Shown here: in pieces, positions 45,885 to 60,600 of the stretch
Position numbering within the stretch: the first letter of the stretch is position 1
Layout of the letters: every line of letters begins with the position of its first letter
NCBI GenBank assembly: GCA_037783415.1
Contig: JAZGTN010000037.1
Span: forward strand, 186,001 to 250,000
Source: Leptasterias polaris
Taxonomy: Eukaryota; Echinodermata; Asteroidea; Forcipulatida; Asteriidae
Direction of reading: 5' to 3'
DNA length: 64,000 nt
Notes under the pieces: generated by a model
Seen by the model: the letters and a program-made list of their open reading frames with translations, nothing else
Told to the model about the DNA's origin: nothing
Database searches by the model: none
Program-made: the position numbers and the translations under genes

Positions 45885-48058
45885 TACGCTTAATATTAGT
45901 AGTGGTATCCATAAAATCTCGTTAATTGGCAACGTTTATTGATTCCCGTGACAGCCCTCTACTACGACCGTTAAGTCAGTATAAATTTCATAACTTTGAA
46001 ATTCATTCTTTGTTGTCAATTTCTTCTTTATTATGAAGTCATTTGTCAATTGACTTAAGTTCCCCGCTTTACATAAAACCACCAATCGACTGCAGCCTTG
46101 AAAACAAATATAGACACGGCATTACCAGCTTATGGATAACCCAGCAACCTGTCCCACAAGTTGACTGCAGTTAGAGTGTCTGTAAATAAAGAAAGTTCGT
46201 CTTTTGTTGAGATGCTTCACGTATAGAAGTCACACAGGTGGAGCATTCACAGCCACAAGTTCCATTGAGGCGAAGGTTTATATAACAAAACCAGCACAAA
46301 AATACAATATAATTGGAACTTACTGACTCAAACCATACGACGACTCTGCGAAATTTTTTTCAAATTAGTTGATCTCATTAGTGAAAACAACAAAAAATGT
46401 ATTTTTGTGGGTTTTGAGGCATTGCGTGCTGAGGTATCAATGGGATTTCAGTTTATGGAAACACCATGTGTCTACTTTGCATTTTGTAGTTTGTTCTTGA
46501 GAACTTGTCCTGCTATTTTGTTATTCTACTACAAAAACCACGAATTAGATTTCGGAATTCGGGAGACTACTTAGTTCTGCAAAACTTTGTCCTACAAGTT
46601 ATCGGTCGCCGGGACTTTGTACTTTTGCGATTTCTCGTTACCAACTTTACTGCCGCAGAGTTTGTACCATGTTTTTTAAGAAATTGTGCACAATCATTTA
46701 CGCGATTATTTTGATTGTGGCAATCTATTTAGGATTGTTCTTAGAAAGCTGGTTCCTTAACTTGGAAAACATTTGAGTTGGAAATAGTTCTTTTGGTGGT
46801 TGGTGTGAACTCTGTAATCAGTGAGCTTTCAGATTTAATTGCTAATAATTGTCTTCGTTAAGCAGTGGCGTATTTTTAGGGGGAGCGGAATAAAGAACTA
46901 CTCGACGGACTTTTTGATGCATCGACCAATTATGAATGTTTGTCTCACGGGGCAGGGGGGCAAGGATTCTGAGAGGGGGCATTCCACCCTCTGCCCCCCC
47001 CCCCCCCCACCCACTTCCCGGTTATACCTCACTGTTGGTAATTACAACTCTTTCTTTTTGATTCTTATTGTCATCCTTAAAATCGAGACACCACTGTGGG
47101 TTTGTTTGTTTGTTTGGGGCATATAGGTTAACTTGCAAGCAGTTTCAATACTGTAAACAATGTAGTTTTAAAATACTATTAAAATTGACATATTTTGTTT
47201 AGGGGTTATTGTTATAGATGAAATCTACTAAATATAGGTCTGACTGTTTCTCAAACCATTCCTCAACATTCAAACCCAAAATGTCCTTTTACAATTTATG
47301 TAAATCATTAGAGGATGACCAGGAATGTTTCCTAAGGGTTAGTTTGTCCCCGAACGCCACCGTTCAAGAATTAGATCGTCAAGTCCGATTGTCCACCCAG
47401 AAACTCTGCCGCACTCAAGCCGTCTGCTTTACAACAGAAGTCGTACAAGTGGCAGTGGCCAGCGTTCACCCTATCACTCATGAACAATTCTATCCTCTTG
47501 TACATCGGCCCTACGTAACGAGCTTGCTTTCTATTTACGGATAGGATGAGGCGCTCGTACTTTTGTGTTCTTCCCTTACCAACGTAAACACCATTACGGT
47601 GGAAAGCTAAGCCCTTGTGCTAACCCCCAACAAACCTCGGCACAATATAGACATCAAAAGTTCTTCGCACCGGTAGGCTCGATGAAGAAGGATAATGTCA
47701 TATACAACATGGAGAACGATATCTGACTGATCAAGAAATTGTGACATTTTAGATCATGCGATGTCGTCAAATTTTGAGTTCCATCGCAAAGTTGTTTTCG
47801 CAGGTCTATTGTACACACCTGTCTGTCAAAGCACAGCAAAGGGTAGAGGACCAAGCAATTGGCACTCATGTTGATGATTCTGTTTGAACTTTGGGCCTGA
47901 AAGGCGACGATTGAAGCACCTGCCACCTAAAGCTCTTTTTGAACTTTGGGCATAAACTTCTCGGTTGTATTGGTGATGTTTTTTCTTCACTCGAGACATT
48001 AATGTGTCGTACCCCTAACATTTACTTTAACTGAAGTACTCCAGACGAGCAAAACAAA
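45885..48058. other. No supported gene
   Basis: Holds a C run near 46996-47008. An ATG open frame at 47218-47544 (108 codons) has mixed composition but no motif I recognise; it may be chance or a remnant. Confidence 0.4.
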
Positions 48059-48667
48059 ATGACGTCTTTATCGATGGCTGGTATTATTCCGGACCTCCAG
48101 CGGCGCCGCCAGAGTAGCGAGTACCCTTCCAACGATTCAGATCTAGACTTGGAACGATTCGCGCAGGGCGCTCGTCGTAACAGCATGTTGGCATCGCTGC
48201 GACTACTCAACGGTAACAACGCTGCGTCGGCCAGGTTCGAATCCCGTCGGCGGGGAAGCCTTTTTGCTGGTCGCCGTCGAAGCGATCCGCTAGCCGGGGA
48301 CGATGACACGAAGGGACGGGGTGTCGGCGCTAGTAGTAGGAGGGGGAGCCTCCTGGCGAAAACATTTCCAGTGGATGATGCCTCGGATGGGAGACATAGA
48401 AGTAGGAAAAATTTCTCAGTGCCTGAAATTATAGAAGAGGGTGTTCCAACGATTCACGATATCAGGTCCCACAGTGCCGTGAGACCTCGTACCGGCCCAA
48501 GAAGTCCGTCCAACGGTCGAAGGTCAGGTGCATCACCCAGCTTCCTCAGAGATGGCTTGGAGAGAGTCTCTTTCCCGAACTCTGATGGTCGAGGGGCTTT
48601 CTTAGCGACTGGTACCACTGTGAACTCTCTGAGAACTCGATTACAGCAAGCTAGAAAAACGCGAAAA
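48059..48667 (+). CDS. CNBD2-like exon 1: basic N-terminal region
   Basis: ATG at 48059; the donor GTAAGT follows an AAA codon at 48665-48667 (phase 0). Many RRxS sites (RRNS, RRGS twice, RRRSD), which fit the PKA phosphorylation consensus. No folded domain seen. Confidence 0.85.
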
Positions 48668-51600
48668 GTAAGTCTGGCTATATATTACATCTCTTGAATT
48701 CAGAGCTTTTAAAGCCACCGATACACTGAAAGTTGAAGCCATTTGCGTAAAAGTGTGTTTATTTGTTTGTTTGTTTCGGATGATCTTCCTAATAAGGAAA
48801 TTCTGATACTTATTCTTGTCATTGTAAAATCAGTGGTAGCTTGGCTGAATTCACACATTCATTTGAAGGGGGAATATTGTTTGGTAATCGTAAAATGGCT
48901 GAAGAGGAATTTTCAGAACCATGGTGCTACCACAAATCCTTTAAAAAGGCATAAAATATTAAGTCTCTCCGGTTGATTAGCAAAGCTGCTTTCAAACTTC
49001 TTAGTTGTCTTTACCAGAAGAGCAGTACAAAATTCCATCTCAATACAAATTAGACCCGGTCGATAAAGATGTGGTTACTCATTGGAAATAAAAGGTAGTC
49101 TCTAAGACATTTTACAAATCGCTTTTTTGGTTTTCACAATTAATTAAAACATGGCACACCGGTAATATCGAAAAATCTCACTTAAAGCCAATTATAAGTC
49201 ATACCACATCCTTTCTCCAATTATTTTAAAGGATGTGGATAACATTGGTAAGATTGAGACCACAACTGTTCACAAATTTTCACATAACGTATAATGGTGT
49301 AGAGATGGTCATGGTAGAAAAACGTAACTTGAAGTAGTTTTGCTTGAAATGATATAGCTTTTGAGAAATGAGTCTCACAAGTCAAAAACCTGATGTTTAA
49401 AACTTAATGAAAACATGCAGGGGTTCACCATATTTTCGGACTCAGAAGAACAATTGAGCTTAAACTCTCACAGATTAAACTTTGCTATGTCATGTGTTGG
49501 GTCATTTGTCATTTGTCATTTGTTATTTGTCACTTGTCATGTTGTCACTTGTCATTTTGTCATGTCACTGCTTGACGATGTTCAAAGATGCACTGCAAAT
49601 TTACTTGGTCGTATCTTGGCCTTATCTCTGGAACCCTATCTCTCCGTCGCTCTGTTGCTTTGCCCACACTCTCAAAAACTGCTGGGTCATAATTGACACA
49701 GGTTCTAGGTCCCATGGGGCCTGATTCATTTCTGGGTTAGGTTGACTCGGAAAGTGGTAACAAATGGGATTTTATCTCAGATTCAGCGTCAGTTTTGACC
49801 TGTTTCTGTGTCATTTTGACATAACCTCGGGGTCAGACCCAGAATGGTTCAGGTCTATCCGTGCCAGGTACTATAGGTTTTGTGAGTGCATAGAGCCTCC
49901 TTTATATGTATATGATGGCAGGTGCTCCAACGGCCTCTCACTGGTTGTACCACTTAACCGTATACCTTTGGCCGAACCACACGATTCTCTGCTCGTTCAT
50001 GATCATAAAACTCTATAGCTGTCCCCCAAAGCAAATACTCAGTGAAGCTTCTTCTGACGTACTGCCTTACTTTGCAATTCACTACATGTATTCTGCTTTC
50101 CTGCCTCTTACAACATGCCCAAATTCAAATGCAAAACCAATGGTCATCTTTGTACTTTTTGATTTACTCTTTTTAGGATACTCTTTCCCAGTTATAGCCA
50201 ACGCCTCGAGTGGCCTGTTTTAACGGCCTTGTGATTGATAACTTCCCATAAAAAAATGATTAAAACATCAAGTGTGGATACTGGTTTTTAACAATAACTA
50301 ATTTCGGCTGCAGTGTCGTGGCCGAGAGGTCTACTGCACGGGACTCAGGTCATCGGAGTGTGGGTTCGATTCTGGGTCATGACACTTTGTCCCTGAGCAA
50401 TGCACTTAAGCATAAATGCTTCTCTTAACCCAGGTGTATAAATGGGAACCTGCGAGGGCTGATACAGTATTGTGTTGGATTTACCCCTTAGTGCTAATTA
50501 AAGTAGCTTGCGGTATATGCTCCCCACGGGCAGTGAGTTGAGAAAGTTAGAGAAATGGTCATCCCCATAGTGTGAATGATTCAACAGGAATGATGTTGTC
50601 AAGCGCCTTGATCTAGCTAGGATCTATGTGATTTGTATATTATTTAATAAAATATGTGTATTCTTTGGTTCAACAGAAGCTGTTACTTCAAAAGTTCAAG
50701 AGCTATGCCAGACTCATCACCTTCTTGCATAGGTTATGCAAAAGCCACTTTCTCAGGTAGGTTCTTTTTGCTGAATACAAAATCAATTAATTTAGAATAT
50801 ATATTTCACGAAATACATGGAAACATGGATAAAACAATATACGCGAAAGAGAATGTTATAATTTAAGCATAGTTTGTAGTCCCAGTTTGTTTGTTTGTTT
50901 GTTGGGGTGTTTGTTTGTTTGTTTGTTTGGGGTTTTGGGTGTTTTTTTTTTGTAGAAACAGATTCTGCCCGCTCCCATTTGGTTCTGTCCTGTCAAAAGT
51001 TGTGGATGTTCCAACTCGAACAGTCCTGCCAAGGTTTTTTTTTTTTTTAAGACCAACTTTCGTTTTGACATAAAAATTGAAATTGGAAATATCAATTAAG
51101 TGGAAAGTATCTTGTGTATTATTGTAATCTGAACGAGGTGATCCCTCTCATGTCACTTCCCAGGTTGTATCATAAACTTGGTTGTGATCCCTGGCTGTAC
51201 GGCAGTTACATGTTGAATGGCTTGTGACTGGCACCCCCGAACGAATATATTGATATAAAGATCGCCAACATTATGGCTTAATAATTCAGTTGGTAGAGCG
51301 CCAGCACGTTGATTAGAAGGTCGCAGGTTCAAATCCCCATGTAGCCAATTGTGCTTTATTCAACCCCAACATAAGTCTCTACTTCAAGTTTAAATTGTGT
51401 TAGTTAGTGTCGCTGTGTTTGATATCCTTCATCAAGTGCATTTTCTTTCTTCAAAATCCCCAAAACGTTCAACGACGTCAGCTGTCAAATAAGTGGTTTG
51501 TACGGTTATATTTGTTAATTCATACATTTTGATAATATACAATAAAATAGCATTTAATTTAACCTTTTGTCTGGCGCAAATATCCTCGATTTGAGTGTAC

Positions 51601-54600
51601 AGAGCCAATCGTTTTTGATGTCCAATTAAAACACAAACCTGAGTTGTCCTTCGAAAAGGGCGTATCTTGTTCTACAGCCTGTAGCTGGTTGATCCCCATA
51701 TTTGCTGTTGTCCTGTCTCTTGAAGGGCTCAGTGATCCTCGTTGCAAGATTAACATTCTATTAAACTGTTGCGGTGCATGCTGCTAACTATATAGGATTC
51801 GAACTGTCTCTTGTAGTCTCGGTGGTCTAATGGTAAGACATCTGCTGCACTAGAAATGCAACGGTCGTGGGTTTGAATCCCACCCGAGTAATATGCATGT
51901 GTTTTTTTTTTCCACAGCACTTGGTAGTAAAGTACTGAGTATAGATAGGTTGCAATATGACGTAAATCGGCCATCTTTACGGACAATTTGGAACACACAG
52001 TCATGCGTTACGCGTGAGAACGGCGTGCAGCACGCGCACATTTCACAAAACTCATTGCATGATTGGTTAGTGAATGACGCGGCTGCGTTAATAATTTGAG
52101 CGCTTGACGCGCCTGCATGCCAAAATGCGATTTGCCCGTAAAGATGGCGTCTACTGGGAACTATCTATAAGTCCTTTCAACACATCGGTATAACATACCG
52201 ATGTGGGTAAAATTAAATAATATTCCTCATCCCCGATGCAAACTTAACATCTATGATATTAATCCAGTTAATATTATTATTATTCAGTGTCGACGATAGG
52301 GGTGCGTCTCACAGGGGGAAATACATCGAAGACGGCGGGGAACAAGAACTCTTATTTGACGTCCGATACTTCCGAGCTCATAAAGAGGTAAACAGTTCGT
52401 TGTCATTCACACCTCATCGTCAAAAGAAAACACATCTAGTTTTTGTTTCTTCTTTTGTTTACCTGGCTGGGCAGAAGGTGGCCGGTTAAACATACCCATT
52501 GGACTAGCTCGGTTAAGTTACCGGGGTGAAATTTTCCCAGGCTGTCGCTCTGGACTTGCTTAAATTCATTACCAGAAATATATGGTAATAATAATAATAT
52601 CTCTTTACAACGATATAACATCTCGTAGGAACGAAATAGAAAAACGCTCACCCATGTCACCTCCCGGGCACCGTATAAAAAACGGTTTCAAAGTGGGTCA
52701 AGATCCACACTGTGTGGTGTTGTGGCCTCGATATATAATCTGAATCCAGCCAACTTGGTGTAACCAAGCAACTCCAGATAATAACTGCATTGTGATTTAT
52801 AAGAAATGTATTGCCGTTTGGCCTTTGAACTGGCAAAGGAGAACAAAATACAAGCATAAATTATAATAGTAAACTGTAGTTATTCTGGTTGTACATTTGG
52901 TTTATTAGCTGATATTTGGTAGTTAGCTGGCTTATCTATGTTAGTCAGGGAATTGTGTCACGAGATTGATACAATTGTGAAAAACCTGTTTATCTCTCTC
53001 TCTCTCTCTCTTTTTATCAAACACCAATCATTATTTATGGTTTTTGGGGTCATTATAAGCGATTGCTTTCAAATGGGTATTTTCTCACGAATAGTTTGGA
53101 AAGTTACACCAAAGAATTGCTGCAACTTGGAGGGCTTGCTTTTAGTACAGCAACCATTTGAGTTGCAGCTTGTTTACCTAGAATTACATTGTACCTTCGC
53201 TTGATTCAAAAACATTAAGCAGACAGGTGCCAGCAGTTTTTCTAAGCTATCCTACCATTGACTCAAATGGCATTAATAAGAATATGGGGTTGCAGCCGCT
53301 TTCACAACCTTACCCTTGCTGTACATATTCAGGCGCGGATCCAGGGGGGGGGGGGGGGGGGGGTACAATCTGCCTGCTTAAAAATTAGCCACAAGTGTGT
53401 GTGATGTCTTTTCCCCAAGCGGCAGGATGGATTTATTTTTCATCCTATGCCTATCAAATTTGTTTCCGTTTCTGCCAAAATGAATCTTTCATGATATGTC
53501 ACTTGTAATTGCTTAGATTTGCACGATAACATAAGCGTTTGAAACCTGACGTGCCAATTTGTCCTGGATAAAGTATATTTCATGTCGTTCTGGCATTCAA
53601 GTAAAGACTATACACTAAGCTTGAACTATATTTTTTGAATGAATATGCATGAAACCAGATATTGCAGCGACCAGATCCAAACGCGAGATTTGTGGGATTA
53701 ACAGTTTCTTTGAGTAAAATTAGAAAATTGGTATGGATCAGAAGAGCTTAAAAAGTGTTTCTATTTCTCGGTTTCAGGCACACAGAGGCTTGATTTTTTA
53801 CCCCTCAAAATGCCAAAAGCTCAGAGCTTCCGGGGGCTTCGCCCCCTGGACCCCCACCGGGGCCTCACCCCTGGACCCCACCATCAATGTTACAGAATTG
53901 TTTCCAGTAAACTAAGAAGATTTATATGGATCTGATTTCCAATAAGAGTGTGTCTATTTCTCTGTTTTAGGCACATGGAGGCTTGATTTTTCACCCCTCA
54001 AAACGCAAAAAGCTCAGAGCTTCTGAAAATCCTGATTGCGCCGTTGTGCCCCCCGGTTTAAAAAATCCTCGATCCGCCCCTGATATTGTATGCAAAACAG
54101 TGCCAAAGACTGGTTTGCCCATTTTACTATTGTTTTACTTTATATTGATTCAAAGACATTATAAGGCATGCATGACTTTACCATACCAGTATCGGCAAAT
54201 TTCCCAACCTCACCCATTGTACCTTATATTGAATCATAAAAGACAGTTCTAGTACCAGTCTAGACAGAATTCTAGTACCAAAAAGTACCCGCACCAGCAG
54301 TAGAAGCAATCTCCCAAACCTTATCCTTGTTGTACCTTGTATTGAATCAAAGACGGTTAGCATTCTAGTGCCAAACAGTACCCACACCAGTAGCATCAAG
54401 TTTCCCAATCCCATGTTGTGCCTTAGTATCTATGAAGTGCCACTGCTCGTAACCTGTTTTTCCAGTGGTCGAACAAAGACAAGTCCACCAACTGGACACA
54501 ATGGGTTTTGTGGCTTGTGCCAACATTTACGTGTTTTACACGGATTTAACCCTCTACTGAACCAACAGGCTGGGATATCGACCGATTGCAAAAAGATTCT

Positions 54601-57600
54601 GAGTTTACCATCTCACCAGAGAACAGAGAAGGACAGGTACCACGTAAGTGCATTACCCTGATTGTTCCCATCTGCCATAAGAAATACGTGTCAATAAATC
54701 GAGGCTGCCAACGGAATAGTTGGTGTCACATCATGCAGTGATTCAATGTGAATAGATCACTGCAAACGGAGAAACACCATTTTGTGAGTCCCTTTTTAAA
54801 ATGATTCAAGGAGACCCCCATGAGTAGACTTGAAAATTTGTTGCGTTTTTACAATCGATCTGCAATAGTGAACCGGCACAAATTAAAGGGAACCCAACCA
54901 ATTTGGCTGCGAAAAGGCGGAACAATGGATCATGAATGTAATTACCTGGAAGAAAAACAGCTTGTCTATGAGTTACTTCTTTTTTAAATTTAGGTTGGAT
55001 GGTTCTCTTTTTGGTAATCTTAAAAAAAAAAAAATGTTTTGACACAAAATTTACAAAAAGCTCTATCCGGCCCCATGTAATTAATACAACCAAAGTCCTT
55101 CTGAGACGTTCTCCACTCGTTATTGATTATTAATTATCGACTTTTGTTGACAGGCTCTGATCGCATTACGGAATTTCCCGACATTTGCCGAGTTTCCACT
55201 CGGGATGCAGCAGGAGATCGTTAAGGTTGGCTGGTATGAGAAGTATCAAGCACAAAGAGTCATCTTGAGACAAGGCCACTGGCCACTCAATTTCTACTTC
55301 ATCCTCTCGGGATCAGGTCAGTGTAACACATGCTGGACTAGTCTTCATTCAAGTTACCCTTCTCACCGATAGAGGGGCTGACAAAAAAGGGAACCTTTAC
55401 ACAAGCACAGTTTATTTTAAAACAAGACTACCTGTCCCTGCGATAGACAACGATCTATGGATTATGTGACATCACTAAGTCTCAATTAAACCATTGCATC
55501 GACGTCACACGCTAGACACGTCACTTATGAATACACAATTTTTAAACACACTGCGGTGCCGAATGTCTGTACAATGGGAGACGTTTGTGGACACTAGGTG
55601 GCAGCAGACTTACCTGATAAATCCATTGTTTTTCGGAATCATGCGCACACTCAGAAGTATGCAAACAATGGACATTATTTTATGTACTATGTCCGAACTA
55701 GCAGCTGCGGGAAACTTTACCAAACCTCGGCTCCGGCTCCAGCCTCCGTTTGATGACTGAAACGCCGTGTAAAATGCACAATGATCCAAATTTGATGACG
55801 TAGCCAAAGCCAGATCCCAAGCTAAAGCAAAGGTTTGGAAAAGGCCCTGCATTGAATCATGCGACGCCCATAGCAACACCAATAGCAACAGCCGCAGACG
55901 TAGCCACTACCGCTAATTTGGAAATGGCATTAGGCTGCATGCTGCCCGCCACCTAGCGTTCCAAAGTTTCCAATTAGAAGAGTTGTTACAAGGTTTGACA
56001 TTGAAACTTATACTTTGTCTTTTCAGTTGTGGTTCGTGTTTTGGAAGAAGGAAGCGATGCCCCACGGACTGTGGTTTATCTGAACCGAGGAGAAACGTTT
56101 GGAGTAAGCTGTAAAAAAAAAATTAAACCCAGCCTTAACCTACATTATAACACCAGAAATGACAACAAATCACTATATGTATGCAACTTTATAAAGACGT
56201 AATTATATGTTCATTGGACGTTCCTGAAACAGTCTCAACTCCATTTTAGTAGTGTGGCGGCCAAGCAGGAGTACATTTTAATCAATAAGCCGTTTGCAAG
56301 TTAGATTTGCATAACGTCTGGTACCTAGACTTACTTATTCACAAGTTAATGCTTACATTTTAATTCCCCAGACTAAAGAGACAGTCGCTATATGTCACAT
56401 GGTTCGGGACAAGCTTTTGTATAGTTACCTCAGATGGGCAATTAAGCTTGTTATCATTGTGCCATAAACATTCACATTGTGTATGAGTGTTCGCTGTCTC
56501 TTACGTATTCGCAAAAGTTTGCCCCGAATCGTCTGACATAGCACTGTCTTAATAGTCTAAAGAATTCAATAAGCGGTAAGTTGTGATCAAGCAAGTCATT
56601 TTACCAGACAATTCATTCAAATCTAACTCGTAAATTGCTTATTGCACTTGATGACAATATTGACTCTCATTCTTCACTGGCATAAATATATAGAAAGAAA
56701 CTAGGTATTTGATGAATGGGTATAAGACTTACATCTTCAGTTGCGAGTGTACTCCTTTGAATAATGGACCCCCTTCCACGTGACGTCACAGGGTCGAACA
56801 ACACTTTCAATGACGTCATGTAGTAAGAGCTTATAGTTGACCTCGGTGATTTCAGCCTTTGTAAGGGGGTTTATTCGAAATGCTAGAATTTGTGTTTATT
56901 TTCTCATTGTACAGGAGTTAGGTTTGGTGAATAAACAGACACGGAAATCAACTGTGATCAGCAGAGATCGGGTTGAGTTTCTTTGCATCGACGATGTTGT
57001 GAGTTCAACTCTCTTTTCAATTTTAATATATCTTGCCATTTTGAAATCTCTTTTTATTTTGGACTCTCTTTTTATTTTGGACTCTCTTTTCATTTTGGAC
57101 TCTCTTTTTATTTTGGACTCTCTTTTCATTTTGGACTCTCTTTTCATTTTGGACTCTCTTTTCATTTTGGACTCTCTTTTCATTTTGGACTCTCTTTTCA
57201 TTTTGGACTCTCTTTTTATTTTGGACTCTCTTTTCATTTTGGACTCTCTTTTCATTTTGGACTCTCTTTTCATTTTGGACTCTCTTTTCATTTTGGACTC
57301 TCTTTTCATTTTGAAATCTCTTTTCATTTTGAAATCTCTTTTCATTTTGGACTCTCTTTTTATTTTGGACTCTCTTTTCATTTTGGACTCTCTTTTTATT
57401 TTGGACTCTCTTTTTATTTTGGACTCTCTTTTTATTTTGGACTCTCTTTTCATTTTGGACTCTCTTTTTATTTTGGACTCTCCTTACATTTACAGCTGTC
57501 TTTCCATAACCTGTGCAGCTCTGTGTGATGTCTATGTAAACAGCAGTTCTTAAATAATAATAATAATGTTAGTATTAAATAGATTAAAGTTTTGATTATA

Positions 57601-60600
57601 CCTTGTGGTGGCAAACTGTAATCTGAAAAATCACTTGGTAAAAAATAAATGTAAACATAGTTCTTACTGAAATGATGTTGTCTTAGAAATTGTGTTATTG
57701 TGTCAAATCACTGTTGTCTTTCAATAGAAGGGAAACATTGAGCGTAAAGAAGAAGAAAAACAGTAACAACCTTTTAGTTATAAATTCTTACCCCTGTGAC
57801 AACTTCAATACATTTTCAGATATACAGACATAATTTTCGCACTTCACACCATCCCATAAAATTCTCGAGACATTTCTAATCTGCTTAGTTTTTAAGTGTT
57901 TGTGTTGTTTGGGATACCAGACACATTTAAAAAACCAGTTTACAGACAATCTTAGAATTGAAACAGCAAATACTCAATTTTGATTGGGAATTAAATGTGT
58001 GGGTTTTTTGTTTTGGGGTTTTTTTTTTTACAGGATTACACAAGAATCTTCATGGCTGGTGGAATTGCAACTCTTCTTGACCCGACACAAAGTGACTTTG
58101 TTCGGTAAACGGTTTTTGTCTTGTTTTTTGTTTTTTTACAATAAGAGTCGATCACTATGAAAAGCAAATTATGTTTCTTTAAAAAAAGGTTTATTGCAAT
58201 AATGGCTATGATATTTTATTTGTCTTTTTCTCTTTGATGTTTCTGTTACACCAGCATACTTGCTTATATGTGTTGTGTTGTCATGTAGGCTACGAGAAAG
58301 ACTCTGCTAGGGTCGAAACATCAGGCCACTAACTGTTTTTTGCATTTATATAACCACATGGTCCTTTTGGTTGGTAAGCAGTTTGCAACAGCTAATTCTC
58401 TCTTTTTCTGTTTCAGGAATCTGACATTTCTTGAAGGCTGGCCCATGCATCTTTTGGCAGAAAATCCAAAGAAATGCATTTTTTCTTATTTTAAGTAAGT
58501 TTGTAATACTAAACAAAAATCCCCAGTTCTTTGTAGTGCCAGCACTCTCAGATTATTTTTTGAAAATAATACAATAAACTAACCTCGTATCCGGGGCCCA
58601 ATTTCATACAGCAGCAAAAGTAGCTAAGCACAAAAAAGTATGCTGACCAGAATATAAAGGGTACCAGCCGAAATACGATACCACACATACCGTCTGTGAC
58701 TGGTCTCCTGCTATAAATTATTTGCTAAGTTGCAATTAAGCAATATTTTCTGCTCAAGCAGCTCTATGAAGTTGGGCCTAGGTGAACAGCACACGCACTT
58801 TATTTACGTGTCCCAAGCGCTTGTATTTTTTTAACGAAATGTATGCTTAGGTGATGCAGCGCACTTCTGCAGCCAACCAAGTCAGAAACTCAGAGGCAAA
58901 CCCATTTTTAATGGGTAATTGTACTAAACCACACACGGGACATTACGACTGTACGTCCCATCCAAAGGACAAAGCAATAATGATTAAGTATATTGCTTTT
59001 GTATCATGCCCAATATGTGACAGTGCCCCAAAAATGTACCCACAGGGCCGGGCCTACTTCAACACACTCTTTTCCTCTTGTACAGAAGTAACCTCTTAAT
59101 TCCTGTAAAGAATACCTGAGATTCCCATAACACAATGAAGGCACAATAGGGGTACCATGCTACATAACGAGCACCAAACGTTTGCTTTAGGACACAAGTG
59201 CCATGACCAGGACCCGAACCCGAACCCACAATCAGTGGTAACACCAGTCCAATACTGTCCACTAGACCCGTCTACGCCATTCAGCCATAGCGTTTTTCTG
59301 TCACAAAGTTCCTCGCCATCTTATGTAGGACTTTCCTCCCTGTGCTGTACACACATATTAGTATTTATACGAAAGTGAAAGTTCTCCCTATCCCTCTGTA
59401 ATACTATTAAACAATCGGTATTCCCACATCATTTGCAATCTATCCATATGGCAGGAGAGGGGACGTACTCGTAAAGAACAGCAAGAAATCAGACTGGATT
59501 CTCATTGTCAAGTCGGTAAGTCCTCTTCTAAAAATAAGCACTGAATAGACCTATTGCACATGACGTAACAAGCCCACAAATGAAGACCTAATTATTGGCC
59601 GAGTTGTGCACAGCGGGTACACACGTGTACGTTTCCATATACCCCTTGCGTGTTGGCCGCCATCACTGAGGTTAAACAACAGAATCGTGCAAACATGCAC
59701 TACTCAGCCAACAATAGGTCTTCATTGACCTCCAGTGAGGGCGCTGTTAGGGCTTGTGCATAGTATGGGCTTGTGACATCATAAGAGGTGTTTTGTTTGA
59801 CCTCAGCGATGGCGGAAGGAGATTCTGTCCCCAAGGAGATTATGTCCCCCCCCCCCCCCCCCCCCCATTCGGCGGACTGCGTACACATTTCTTCTGATAG
59901 CACCCTCTTTTGAATCAACCTCTTTCAGCCAATGTTAATTTTCTCCGGGAGATAGATTTCTCTATGACAGCGGTAAATGCCTGGGTATTTTATTAATCTT
60001 ACGTATAGTAAGGATTTCTTGCATAACTAACTTGACACGTTTGATGAACATATGCAACTATGGGCTAGATACCAAGAGCCTAATCCCCCAATATTGCTAA
60101 TTGTCCTCTACAGGGAAGCTGCTCAGTGATGAAACTTCTACATAAAAAGAAGCCGAAGGAGATGAAGAGAAAACAGAGCGATACAAGTAAGACTTCTTAA
60201 ATGATAAGAAGTGGGTTCGAATCCTGGACGGTTGAGTTTAGCTGTACCTGCACGAACGTTTTCAGATTATACTGTTTGCACTCCTAGTGATTATTGATTA
60301 TAGGGCTCATCACAGGGAAGATTCTGTTTGAAAGAGGACGATGAAACCAGTGCTGGTGAATCACTTTTATTGTATGCTTTCTCACCAACAGTCGTCCTCA
60401 ATGTGGCTGGCTGGGCGGGAAAGCATCTACATCCAGATTGGCTATACTGCTGGGGGTCTGAGTTTGGCTATTGAAAAATTGGGGTGGAGGTATAGTAGTT
60501 GCTGCTGTTAAAATTTTAGGGTGGTGTTAGTTTCCTGTTGCTATCTTCTGTGACCTCTACAATACACTATGGCATATGTGTGTGGAAGAACATCCACACA

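Noticed and set aside
51820..51900. Possible tRNA-Ser gene
   Set aside because: The acceptor stem pairs over only about five bases, the variable arm is missing and a SINE body with poly-T follows.
56837..57553. 238-codon open frame with LFILDS repeats and reverse KMKRES frames
   Set aside because: Joins a real exon to an 18-bp minisatellite through its splice donor; not a separate gene.
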